From Bin5 sp009843665 (GTDB lineage Bacteria; Chloroflexota; Anaerolineae; Caldilineales; Caldilineaceae), in the NCBI GenBank assembly GCA_965220285.1, contig OZ244818.1, positions 1,302,001 through 1,366,000 of the forward strand: a stretch of DNA of 64,000 bases, read 5' to 3'. Below the pieces are notes generated by a model. It was given only the letters and a program-made list of their open reading frames with translations, was not told the DNA's origin and made no database searches. This document shows positions 51,000 through 58,984 of the stretch, piece by piece; position 1 is the first letter of the stretch, and every line of letters begins with the position of its first letter. A program made the position numbers and the translations under genes.

Positions 51000-52316
51000 C
51001 TAGACCCAATACTTGGCCAGACCCTCGTCAATGAGTTTCTGGATCTCGGCGTCGCCGTACTCCAGGGCCTCGGCAACCGACCGTCCCTCATTGACGATCA
51101 GATGCAGAACGTCATTCTGAACGGCGCCGGCACGCTCGGGCACGGCGGCGTAGTTGCGTTCATGGGGATTGACTTCAGAGGCCTCCTTAAGGCCGGGCGT
51201 TTCCAGAAGCCTGGGGTCGGACATAAGGTCGGCGCGCTCGGGCACGAGCGAGATCAGTTCGCACAAGGCCCAGTAGGCATCTTTGCCGCCGTCCTTGTAG
51301 AGGAACTCCATGAACTCCCAGGTGTCGCCATCGTTTTCGGGGTGGCCGGTTACGGCAGAGATAGAGGTTACCGTGTCCTTGTAGCCATAGAGCGGGTCGG
51401 GTTCGCCGGTTGGGGTAGGCGGGTGCGAGTAGCCGATGTGGGGGTACATATCGGGATAGGTGTTGACGTACTCACCGACCACCCAGGTCTGTTCTTCGGT
51501 CATGGCGGCGAGGCCGTTGCCGATGGAGTCGAAGTTGGGGAAACCGGAGTCCCAGACTTCGTGGACGAGGGACAGGTCGGTGATGTAGGTGAAGGCCTCA
51601 TGGACTTCGGGGCTGGTCATGAGGGAGATCTGTTCATCGCCGTTGTTCTGGATGACGTTGCCGCCCAGCTGATAGATCTGGCTCAACACGGGCCATTCGC
51701 CGGTGAGGGCGAAACCGGCGCGTGAAATGGCACCTGTCCCGTCCTTCTGTGTGAGCGCCTTGGCTGCTGTGGTGAAGTCGTCCCAGGTCTTGGGGGGCGA
51801 CTCCGGATCGAGGCCGGCTTCTTCGAACATCTGCTTGTTGTACATCAGGAGGGTACAGGTGGTGCCTGTAGGAAGTACATAGCGCCCGTTGGTCTTGATG
51901 TCAAAGAGGGGATAGGCCTCTTCAAACCAGCTGGGCGGGAAGATGTCTTCAGGGAACTCAAGGACGAGATTTTCTTCGCGCATCTGGTGCATGAAGGCAA
52001 GGGAGCGCATTTTGATCATGTTCGGCCCGGTGCCTGCTGCGAGTGCTGAGTAGAGCTTTTCGACATATCCGCCGGCAATGGACTGGACATCGACAGTGAT
52101 TCGATCGTTTTGTTCAGCGAATTTGTCGGCGACGCTGCGGTAGAGATCCATGCGGATATCCCACCAGCCCCAAAGGGAGAGCTCGACCGGTTCTTCGTCG
52201 GCGGCTCCTTCCATGCCGGGCGCGGCTGCGGGAACGCAGGCGGCCATGGTCAGGCCGAGCCCGGTGAGACCGGCTGTTTTGAGAAACTGACGTCGGCTAG
52301 CGTTTGGCATTTTCAT
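51000..52316 (-). CDS. ABC sugar importer, solute-binding lipoprotein (Tat-type signal)
   Basis: 438 residues. The twin-arginine motif is SRRQFLKTAG and the lipobox ends MAACVPA (Cys at about 27). The mature part has VELSLWGWWDIRMDLYRSVADKF, PNMIKMRSLAFMHQM and the TWEFMEFLY helix of family-1 binding proteins. GGAGGAAAAAGC leads into the ATG. An in-frame upstream extension (to 52439) has no such signal. It is the first gene of the 48.8-52.3 kb operon and has a strong promoter about 155 bases upstream. Confidence 0.92.
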   Translation of the reverse strand: MKMPNASRRQFLKTAGLTGLGLTMAACVPAAAPGMEGAADEEPVELSLWGWWDIRMDLYRSVADKFAEQNDRITVDVQSIAGGYVEKLYSALAAGTGPNMIKMRSLAFMHQMREENLVLEFPEDIFPPSWFEEAYPLFDIKTNGRYVLPTGTTCTLLMYNKQMFEEAGLDPESPPKTWDDFTTAAKALTQKDGTGAISRAGFALTGEWPVLSQIYQLGGNVIQNNGDEQISLMTSPEVHEAFTYITDLSLVHEVWDSGFPNFDSIGNGLAAMTEEQTWVVGEYVNTYPDMYPHIGYSHPPTPTGEPDPLYGYKDTVTSISAVTGHPENDGDTWEFMEFLYKDGGKDAYWALCELISLVPERADLMSDPRLLETPGLKEASEVNPHERNYAAVPERAGAVQNDVLHLIVNEGRSVAEALEYGDAEIQKLIDEGLAKYWV

Positions 52317-52446
52317 GCTTTTTCCTCCAGGAATTGGGCAAAAAGGATGTGTCGACAGGCAGCGAGTGAGCGGTTTCCCCTCCTCGTCTGGGCAGAGTGC
52401 CTTGAGGCAAATAAATTTTCCTTTGTCTGAAGACACCAATATTTAA

Positions 52447-52497
52447 TTGACACGCTGCCGATTGTCGCATAATAGCATTCTGGCCTGGCGTTGTCAA
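52447..52497 (-). promoter_or_regulatory. Consensus promoter with an opposing promoter-like sequence
   Basis: On the minus strand TTGACA (52497-52492), a 17-base spacer and TATTAT (52474-52469) make a near-consensus promoter for the importer operon. On the plus strand TTGACA (52447-52452), a 17-base spacer and TAATAG (52470-52475) face it, sharing the -10 region. No plus-strand gene follows, so the second could be chance or produce an antisense or regulatory transcript. Confidence 0.6.
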
Positions 52498-52699
52498 TCA
52501 GGGGGCGAAATTTCGAATTCCCCACCACGCTTTTTCTCCCAGGAGAAGAACAAGGCTGGGTGTAGTGACAGCTGCTGGGCCCTGCCAGGCCGCCTGCCCA
52601 ACTGTCCAGGCGACAACGGCTATATAACGAGGCACTTGCCAGGATTAGAATGACAAGGGATAGGTGTATGAACGCATTGATCCAGCTAAGATCTTGCTG

Positions 52700-53545
52700 T
52701 TACCAGTTGTCGATAATGTGTCCCGCGATTCGTACAGCAATAGGAGCGCCTTTGGGATTGCTTGCCGCAAAGACCAACTGAAAAATCGGAGAATTCTTTG
52801 CGTTTCGCAGAACTCGACCCGATGGTGCTACCTGGGCAAAAACGGATTCAAGACGCTTGCGATATTGTTGGGCGATCTGATTACTGTCACCCACACGTTC
52901 TTGTCCACGTTCCTCCTCAAAAAGCGACAGTTGGGATGAAGCAGTATATAGATCCTGCCAATGTTCACGTCCTCCAAAAATCAGGTCCAGTCGGTCAGCA
53001 AGTTCCGACGACGGTTCATTTTTCCTTGGCATCATCCTCGCAATCGCGCTAAGGGGAAACAGGATCCAACAATCTACTTTCTGCGTTCGAGCCAAAGCTT
53101 CTACCATGTGCCAAGAAACTTCAGTTGCGAATGGATCCAGAAATACGACAGCGCGGTCACTTATTCCCAGATTGTCGCAGAACGTAGGCAACGCTATTTT
53201 GGCGTCTTCGTTGACAATTTCAATGTCACGACTTGGAAACTCTGATCGCAGAATCTCGAGTGACTCGCAACGATGGGGGTCCTTTTCGATAAAAATGAGC
53301 TTGTCAAATGATCTGTCTTTTGTCTCCAAAGCTATGCGGGGCGAGCCCTTTTGAAGCTCGCGAAAATCGTCATAATCTGACGCGTAGGCTGAACCAGGAT
53401 TCCAAGTACCTTCGCCTGCGAAGGCATCAACGTAATAGAGCCTGAAGGGTTGATTCTTCAAGGCGGTAGTGTATCTGTCCAGATACAGGCTGAGGATTTG
53501 AAGTTTCTCTTGGGTCCAAGGGCCGCCAAAAGATCTGTCGGTCAT
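52700..53545 (-). CDS. tcmP: Three-Cys-motif partner protein TcmP
   Basis: 281 residues. It begins GGPWTQEKLQILSLYLDRY and has a methyltransferase-like fold: YVDAFAGEG (about 38-46) as a likely nucleotide/AdoMet loop and RAVVFLDPFATEVSW (about 130-145) in the position of a DPPY-type motif. TcmP was named for its regular pairing with three-Cys-motif (Gp37/Gp68, DUF5131) proteins, and that partner is encoded nine bases upstream here. The biochemical role of the pair is not known. Phage and mobile-element contexts suggest nucleic-acid modification or defence. Confidence 0.85.
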   Translation of the reverse strand: MTDRSFGGPWTQEKLQILSLYLDRYTTALKNQPFRLYYVDAFAGEGTWNPGSAYASDYDDFRELQKGSPRIALETKDRSFDKLIFIEKDPHRCESLEILRSEFPSRDIEIVNEDAKIALPTFCDNLGISDRAVVFLDPFATEVSWHMVEALARTQKVDCWILFPLSAIARMMPRKNEPSSELADRLDLIFGGREHWQDLYTASSQLSLFEEERGQERVGDSNQIAQQYRKRLESVFAQVAPSGRVLRNAKNSPIFQLVFAASNPKGAPIAVRIAGHIIDNW

Positions 53546-53554
53546 GGTCGTTTC

Positions 53555-54307
53555 TCAGTCTAAGTTGGGCATTTCACGCCAGTGCTTGCCGTCAATAGTC
53601 GCTGCTTCACCCCCGCGTTTGCCCCGCACTCCTCCCAGCTGTTTGAGAAAAAAAGCTACGTCGGCTTTGACAGACTGATCCCGTAGCGAGCGCGCCCAGT
53701 CCGGGTCCATTGCTCTAGCTCCCGCGCCGCTTTCTCCTCCGACGATAACCCATTTCAACTTGCCTGTCTGCAGCCACTCGGTAAGGTCAAGTTGCTCCAG
53801 AAGCGGCTCTGCCGACACAAAACGGACTGGCGCCGGCAGACGGGCTAACACTGTAAGACGAGGGGCGAATTTCTGACTTTCGACCGAGGTACCCATCCAT
53901 ATACGAGCCGGCCAACCTTTGGGGAAGTAGTCCTCGTGCCGCAGCCACCAGGCGACCGCGCGACCCGGTCTCTTTGTCAGAATCTGAAAGATGTGACCGC
54001 GTTTGGAGGCCGCCTCCTGCATCACTTGAAACATTTCAAGAACGAAATCGAACGGTACCCCAGGGTGAAAAACGTCCGACATGCTATTGACAAAGACCCG
54101 ACGGGGCTTTTTCCAGGACAGAGGAGTTTGCAGGCGCTCAGGGAGCAGGCGCACATCGTCCGGGCTGGTCTCGTAACCGCGCACGCCCATCCCTTTCAGG
54201 CGGGGATAGAGTGCGTACATATAACAATGGTCGCAGCCTGGCGACACGCGGCTGCAGCCGGTTACCGGATTCCAGGTTTCATCCGTCCACTCGATCGAAG
54301 ATGGCAT
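53555..54307 (-). CDS. Three-Cys-motif protein (phage Gp37/Gp68 family, DUF5131)
   Basis: 250 residues. The namesake cysteines are Cys18, Cys25 and Cys28 in TGCSRVSPGCDHCYM, a pattern that could hold an iron-sulfur cluster in a radical-SAM-like barrel. VFVNSMSDVFHPGVPFDFVLEMF, FQILTKRPGRAVAWW, WMGTSVESQKFAPRL, FVSAEPLLEQLDL and WVIVGGESGAGARAM are the conserved family segments, in the right order. It is encoded upstream of tcmP with a nine-base gap, probably on one message. No catalytic activity has been assigned to the family as far as I know. Confidence 0.88.
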   Translation of the reverse strand: MPSSIEWTDETWNPVTGCSRVSPGCDHCYMYALYPRLKGMGVRGYETSPDDVRLLPERLQTPLSWKKPRRVFVNSMSDVFHPGVPFDFVLEMFQVMQEAASKRGHIFQILTKRPGRAVAWWLRHEDYFPKGWPARIWMGTSVESQKFAPRLTVLARLPAPVRFVSAEPLLEQLDLTEWLQTGKLKWVIVGGESGAGARAMDPDWARSLRDQSVKADVAFFLKQLGGVRGKRGGEAATIDGKHWREMPNLD

Positions 54308-54368
54308 GATAGGCTCCCTACTAAATGACTCGCGATGAGAATGATGTGGATAACACCAGTTACAGCAC

Positions 54369-54399
54369 GTATGTTCTCATACCTGCGTAATATTGTCAA
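54369..54399 (-). promoter_or_regulatory. Candidate promoter and palindrome before the DUF5131-tcmP pair
   Basis: On the minus strand TTGACA (54399-54394) is followed by GTATGAGAACATAC (54382-54369), a five-plus-five inverted repeat with a four-base centre where the spacer and -10 would lie. A matching -10 is not obvious. It suggests independent, repressible control of the pair. Confidence 0.4.
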
Positions 54400-54548
54400 C
54401 CGGAAAAGTCCCTGAGATATGCCGCAGAGCAAGCCGCATTTTTGAATACTCTCGACCGCCGCTCTGACTCTCAGTGACGCGATGGAGGGGATTCCTCCGC
54501 GCGGAAGATTGCCGTGCCTCCAGGTATTGAACATTTGGCTCATTTCTT

Positions 54549-55955
54549 TCATGGTACCACCGGCCACTCGCTACCTGGATCGATACCTAGCCGCTGGGCG
54601 CGTTGGGCGACGGACGCGGTCACTGCATGGGCTATTTCCGGCTCGTCGACGCGGGTGGAGCGGCCGCGGCGGAGTACGATTTCGCCGTTGACGAGGACAG
54701 TGTCGACGCTTCCGGTGCCCAGGGTCAAGGCGAGGAGGTGAACGGGGTTGTTGGCGGGGTAGGCGCCGGCGGCGCGCGGGGAGCGGACGACGATGTCGGC
54801 GCGTTTGCCCGGTTCGATGCTGCCGAGCTCGGTCTGGAGGCCGGCGGCAACGGCGGCGTTCAAGATCTGCATTTCGAGTAGGTCGGAGGGGGAAACGGAA
54901 TCGTCGCCCACGCGTGCGGCGAAATGAGCGGCCTGCATGAGCTCGGCGGGCGTGCAGTCGAAGGCGCCGTCTACAGCGAGGGATACGGGGATGCCGCGGC
55001 GATGGCGGGCGGCCATTCTGAATTCGGCGGTGCGGGCGATGCCGAGAGAGAAGAAGGAGATTGGGGACCAAATGATCTGACATCCGCTGTCCTGGATGGC
55101 GGCCTCCTCGTCATCGTCGAGGAGGTTGGCATGGACGATGAAAGTGTTGTGGTCGAGGACGCCGAGTTCGTGCAGGTGGACGAGCTGGCTGAGGCCGGTT
55201 ACGGAGCGATAGATTTCGCCTTCGCCGGGGGCGTAGCCGGCGTGCAGGTGGAGGGGGACGTTGTTGGCGCGGGCGCAGGCGTGGGCGGCCTGCAGCAGCT
55301 CGGGGGAGGCGGTGCCGACGCCGTAAACGAAGACGAAGCCGCGCACGAGTGCATCGAGGTCCTGATTTCTGTGCAGCTCGGCGTCGAGGAGTCCGAGCGC
55401 GCGGTCGCGGTCGACGGGGGCGCGGGCCATGAGACGAGGGCTTTCGAGGCCGGGCATGGCGGCGAGCGTCTCGCGGCGGTCCCAGATGTAGGGTGGGGCG
55501 AAGAGGGCCCTCATGCCGACACGTTCGACTGCGGCGGCGGCGTCTTCGGTTGAGAAGAGGGTGCCGGGCTCGATGAACATGGTGAAGCCGCTTTGCAGCA
55601 TCTCGAGGGCGGCCATTGCGGCGGCGGCGGCTTCGTCATCCGGTGTGACATCGGCTTTCCAGTCGGCGAACTTGATGGTGGAGGCGTCTACGTCGTGGAT
55701 GTTGCCGAAGACACCGCGGCAGGTGGTGTGCACGATGTGGTTGTGGGCGTCGATGAATCCGGGATGGACGATAGCGCCGGCGGCGTCGATGGTCTGGCCG
55801 GCGTCATATTTCGGGCGCAGCTCGGCGTCGGCGCCTACCTCGACAATGCGCGAGCCGGTGACGGCCACGGCACCGGAGGTGTAGATGGTGCGGGCGGCGT
55901 CCATGGTGACTATCTGCCCGTTGCTTATGAGAAGATCACAGGCGTACTTGCTCAT
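54549..55955 (-). CDS. Amidohydrolase (cytosine deaminase/chlorohydrolase-like)
   Basis: 468 residues. Amidohydrolase metal ligands are visible: HPGFIDAHNHIVH (first two His), PLHLHAGYAPGEGE (third His), FIVHANLLDDDE and VDGAFDCTP (Asp). EPGKRADIVV and VNGEIVLRRGRSTRVDE close the small beta domain. This group deaminates or dechlorinates heterocycles or hydrolyses cyclic amides. It is the last gene of a leftward cluster that also has a hydroxyacid dehydrogenase, mannonate-dehydratase-like protein and P-loop protein. The ATG at 55955 matches the family's usual start. Confidence 0.88.
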   Translation of the reverse strand: MSKYACDLLISNGQIVTMDAARTIYTSGAVAVTGSRIVEVGADAELRPKYDAGQTIDAAGAIVHPGFIDAHNHIVHTTCRGVFGNIHDVDASTIKFADWKADVTPDDEAAAAAMAALEMLQSGFTMFIEPGTLFSTEDAAAAVERVGMRALFAPPYIWDRRETLAAMPGLESPRLMARAPVDRDRALGLLDAELHRNQDLDALVRGFVFVYGVGTASPELLQAAHACARANNVPLHLHAGYAPGEGEIYRSVTGLSQLVHLHELGVLDHNTFIVHANLLDDDEEAAIQDSGCQIIWSPISFFSLGIARTAEFRMAARHRRGIPVSLAVDGAFDCTPAELMQAAHFAARVGDDSVSPSDLLEMQILNAAVAAGLQTELGSIEPGKRADIVVRSPRAAGAYPANNPVHLLALTLGTGSVDTVLVNGEIVLRRGRSTRVDEPEIAHAVTASVAQRAQRLGIDPGSEWPVVP

Positions 55956-55959
55956 TGGA

Positions 55960-56640
55960 CTAACCGGCCTTTCCCTGGCGCAGTGCAAGCCGCAACAGTT
56001 CGCTTTCGGTCAAGTAGGGCTGGATGCCGGCGGCGAAGTCTGCCACGGACTCGGCTACTGTCGCGGTCGATGTATCCAGCTTGAATTTCCGGCGTATGAG
56101 CGAGTTTGCGTATTCCTCTTCGAAGCGCTGGATGATGTGCTCGACATCGGCTTCGGGCACTACGGGATAGGGATGCGGGCTTGCGGCCATGCGCTTGCGG
56201 ATCACATCGGGCGCGGCCTCCACAAGGATGAGGACGGCGTCGGGCCTGAACTGGAGGATGCGCTGTTCGAGCATGCGGGAGATCACTGTGCGGTCACCGT
56301 CCTGGCCGCGGCCGCCGTAGCCGTAGTACCTGGTGGCGTAGACCAGTTCGTCGATGTAGAGGCCGATGCCCATGAAGTTTTCGTCGGAGCCGGAGGCCCA
56401 GGGCGTGTGGTAGTAGAGGTTGTGGCGCTGGATCACCTCGGTGAGGCGGGGGCTGAGCTGCTGGAAGGCGGCGATGTCGTCGGGCGTCAGCTCGGGGCCG
56501 TGCGGCTTGGTGTCGGGCAGCTTGTTGTGGTCGTGGATCAGTTTGAACTCGGTGCCCAAGGACTCCTGGGCCCATTCGTTGATGGCGTGGGCGAGGGTGG
56601 TGGTGCCGGCGTACTCGCAGCCGATGAGAATCAGGTACAT
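55960..56640 (-). CDS. P-loop kinase-like protein with degenerate Walker A
   Basis: 226 residues. The N-terminus MYLILIGCEYAGTTTL has the position and spacing of a Walker A loop, but the invariant Lys is Thr (Gly7-xxxx-Gly12-Thr13-Thr14). The rest resembles a small nucleoside/sugar kinase: RDAVLILVEAAPDVIRKRMAASPH resembles the LID region, with a Tyr/Gly-rich central part (RYYGYGGRGQDGDRTVI). It could still bind nucleotide in a different way or be a non-catalytic relative. It lies five bases from the amidohydrolase start and 60 bases from the UxuA-like gene. Confidence 0.65.
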   Translation of the reverse strand: MYLILIGCEYAGTTTLAHAINEWAQESLGTEFKLIHDHNKLPDTKPHGPELTPDDIAAFQQLSPRLTEVIQRHNLYYHTPWASGSDENFMGIGLYIDELVYATRYYGYGGRGQDGDRTVISRMLEQRILQFRPDAVLILVEAAPDVIRKRMAASPHPYPVVPEADVEHIIQRFEEEYANSLIRRKFKLDTSTATVAESVADFAAGIQPYLTESELLRLALRQGKAG

Positions 56641-56699
56641 GGTAGGTTTCTCCGAGAATGCCGCTGTCCAGGCAGCTGGCGGTGTTGGAATTGGCGGGT

Positions 56700-57713
56700 C
56701 TAGTTTATGTCGAGTGTCTGAAGAAGTCCTCTGATGTAGCCGGCGGCGTAAAGGAGTCCGTGGTGGACCCGCTCACTGTCATAGATGGTATGGGGGAAGT
56801 GGCCGGGGATGAGGGCGCCGTCGAAGCCTACTTCCCTGAAGGTCTTGAAGATCTCCAGAAAGTCACAGTCGGCCTCTTCGAGGAAGCATTCGCGGAAGTC
56901 GGGGGAAGCGCCCTGGACGCCCTGGACGTGACCGTAGACGATCTGGTTGCGGCCGCCGAACCGGCGGATGGCGGCGTGGATGTCGACGTTCATAGCGGTC
57001 CAGTTGCCGAGGCAGAAGTTGAGGCCGCTTGCGGGGCTGCCGGCGATGTCCATGGCGCGCTGGAAGCCGGCGGGATTGCAGAACAGGCGCGGGATGCCGC
57101 CCAGCTTTTGGACGGGCGGGTCGTCAGGGTGGAGAGCCAGTCTGACGCCGGCCTCCTCGGCCACGGGGATGATGGCCTTGATGAAGTATTCGTAGTTGCT
57201 CCACATCTCCTCATGAGTGTACTCACGATCGCGGAAGAGAGGGCCGCGATCGGCCACATCCTGTTCAAACCTGCTGACCTGGGCGTTGCCGCGGCCGGGC
57301 GTGGTGAGCGAGGTACGCCAGGAGTTGCGGGTGACTCCGGGCTGATTGACCATCCAGTGGTAGCCGTAGACCGGGATGCCGGCGCGGCCCATGTTGCGAA
57401 TAGTCTCGGCGACGTTTTCAATCTGCTGGTCGCGGCCGTCCTGGCCGAGGACGATCTTTTCGTAGCACCAGTTGGGCAGGGGGTTTTCTATGGAGACGAC
57501 ATTGAGGCCGGCGTCTTCGCACTGGGTGCGCGCCCACAGCAGGGTCTGGAAGTCCCAGAAGGCACCCGGTTTGTCGGCGGCTTCGGGTGAGAAGCGCGTG
57601 CGGTGATCGGGATGGCAGGTGGAACTGAGGGCGACGTCAAGGATGTCGTACTGTTTGAGAAAGCCGAGGAAGTTGTCATGGTCCGGCAGGGCTACGTAAA
57701 CGCATACTCTCAT
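56700..57713 (-). CDS. uxuA: Mannonate dehydratase-like protein (UxuA family)
   Basis: About 337 residues from MRVCVYVALPDHDNF. UxuA features are VYGYHWMVNQPGVTRNS, RLALHPDDPPVQKLGGIPRLF with the metal-binding His/Asp residues, FCLGNWTAMNVDIHAAIRRFG and YGHVQGVQG. The enzyme dehydrates D-mannonate to 2-keto-3-deoxygluconate in hexuronate catabolism. It is encoded next to a 2-hydroxyacid dehydrogenase and 3-4 kb from an FAH-family hydrolase, which fits uronate breakdown. An ATG six codons upstream is also possible. Confidence 0.8.
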   Translation of the reverse strand: MRVCVYVALPDHDNFLGFLKQYDILDVALSSTCHPDHRTRFSPEAADKPGAFWDFQTLLWARTQCEDAGLNVVSIENPLPNWCYEKIVLGQDGRDQQIENVAETIRNMGRAGIPVYGYHWMVNQPGVTRNSWRTSLTTPGRGNAQVSRFEQDVADRGPLFRDREYTHEEMWSNYEYFIKAIIPVAEEAGVRLALHPDDPPVQKLGGIPRLFCNPAGFQRAMDIAGSPASGLNFCLGNWTAMNVDIHAAIRRFGGRNQIVYGHVQGVQGASPDFRECFLEEADCDFLEIFKTFREVGFDGALIPGHFPHTIYDSERVHHGLLYAAGYIRGLLQTLDIN

Positions 57714-57811
57714 GTTTGGCTCCGGTTCCATTCAGGATGAAAGATGTGCACAAGGTTAGTCGAAGGGCGCTACACGATGAACTGGCGCTTGATGGCGGGC
57801 GGATCAGGTTG

Positions 57812-58819
57812 CTAGGGCAGACGGTAGATCAGCTCTGGTTGGGCGGTCTGCATTTTGGTGGGCGGCAGGCCGGCGAGCATTGTTTCGAGGTCGTCGACGA
57901 CCATGCGCCCGATTGTGTGCATGTCCTGCCAGACGGAGCCGGCGCGGTGGGCGGATAGGATGGTGTTGGGGGCGGTGCGGATGGGATGATCGGCGGCCAG
58001 GGGCTCCTGGGGGAAGACGTCGATGGCGGCGCGGAATCGGCCCTGATGCAGAAGGTCGGTGAGGGCGTCGAAGTCGACGAGGTGGGAGCGGCTGATGAGG
58101 AGCAGGACGGCGTCGGAGCTGATCAGCGAGAGCAGCTCGCGGTCGAGCATGGCTTTGTTCTCATTGGAAGGGATTGCCAGGACAAAGATGATGCGTGACT
58201 GTGAAAGCAGCTCCTGGAGGCTGACCGGGGTACAGCCGCGTTCGCTGATGTAGCTTGGGGGCAGCCAGGGGTCGTAGACCTTAATGGGGCAGCGGAAGGG
58301 GGCCAGCAGGGGCCTGAGTGATTGTGCCAGACCGCCAAAGCCGATAAAGCCGACGGGCTGGTCGTAGAGTGTGAAGGCGGTGCTGTTGCTGGGGTAGAGA
58401 TAGAGCTCTTCGCCGGCGGCGAAGTCGCGGTGGGCGCTGACGATGCCGCGGGCGGCGGCGATGGCCATGCCGAGCGCCATTTCGGCGACCATGGGGCCGT
58501 AGGCGGGTGCGCAGCTGAGGACGCGGATGCCGCGGGCGAAGCAGGTCTCGTAGTCGAGGTGAGCGGGGCTGGGATGGCGGCCGCCGGTTTCCATGATTGC
58601 GTGCAGGTTGGGCATGTCGTCCAGTGGTCTGGACCGCCAGGAGGAGGTGATAAAGGCGTAGGCGTCGCCGCAGGCGCGGGCGAACTCGGAGTCGGGAATG
58701 TCTTCGTCCTTGCCCCAGATTACGTCGACCAGATCGTGGAGACGGTCGGCGTCCTGATTGGACATGATCATATTAAGGGGGCGGGGGAATGGATTCAGAA
58801 TGACTTTTTGTTTGGGCAT
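57812..58819 (-). CDS. D-isomer 2-hydroxyacid dehydrogenase family protein
   Basis: 335 residues. The nucleotide-binding loop is VGFIGFGGLAQSLRPLL. Catalytic-region features are LLLISRSHLVD (Arg), a Glu region near DVFPQEPLAADHP and the His in ILSAHRAGSVW. It reduces a 2-keto acid or oxidises the 2-hydroxy acid with NAD(P). It is the first gene of the leftward cluster, and its start is 165 bases from the divergent dioxygenase gene, so both promoters lie in that gap. Confidence 0.87.
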   Translation of the reverse strand: MPKQKVILNPFPRPLNMIMSNQDADRLHDLVDVIWGKDEDIPDSEFARACGDAYAFITSSWRSRPLDDMPNLHAIMETGGRHPSPAHLDYETCFARGIRVLSCAPAYGPMVAEMALGMAIAAARGIVSAHRDFAAGEELYLYPSNSTAFTLYDQPVGFIGFGGLAQSLRPLLAPFRCPIKVYDPWLPPSYISERGCTPVSLQELLSQSRIIFVLAIPSNENKAMLDRELLSLISSDAVLLLISRSHLVDFDALTDLLHQGRFRAAIDVFPQEPLAADHPIRTAPNTILSAHRAGSVWQDMHTIGRMVVDDLETMLAGLPPTKMQTAQPELIYRLP

Positions 58820-58984
58820 TGAGCGAAATCCTTCGAGGTAGCGTTGTGGTAAGCGGCCTGTGTCGTTTGCCTTGCCCGGCGCAGGCCTTTGCGCGAGAGA
58901 TGGGAACTGCCGTAGACTAGCTAGGGTCCAGGGTCCACCTCAGACACGCTGTCAGCATTGGTCAAACGAAAGGTCCTGATTCCC

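Noticed and set aside
54400..54548. Possible short gene on the minus strand between the amidohydrolase and the DUF5131 gene
   Set aside because: The frame is open, but the translation (beginning MKEMSQMFNTW) matches nothing I know and has no clear ribosome site.
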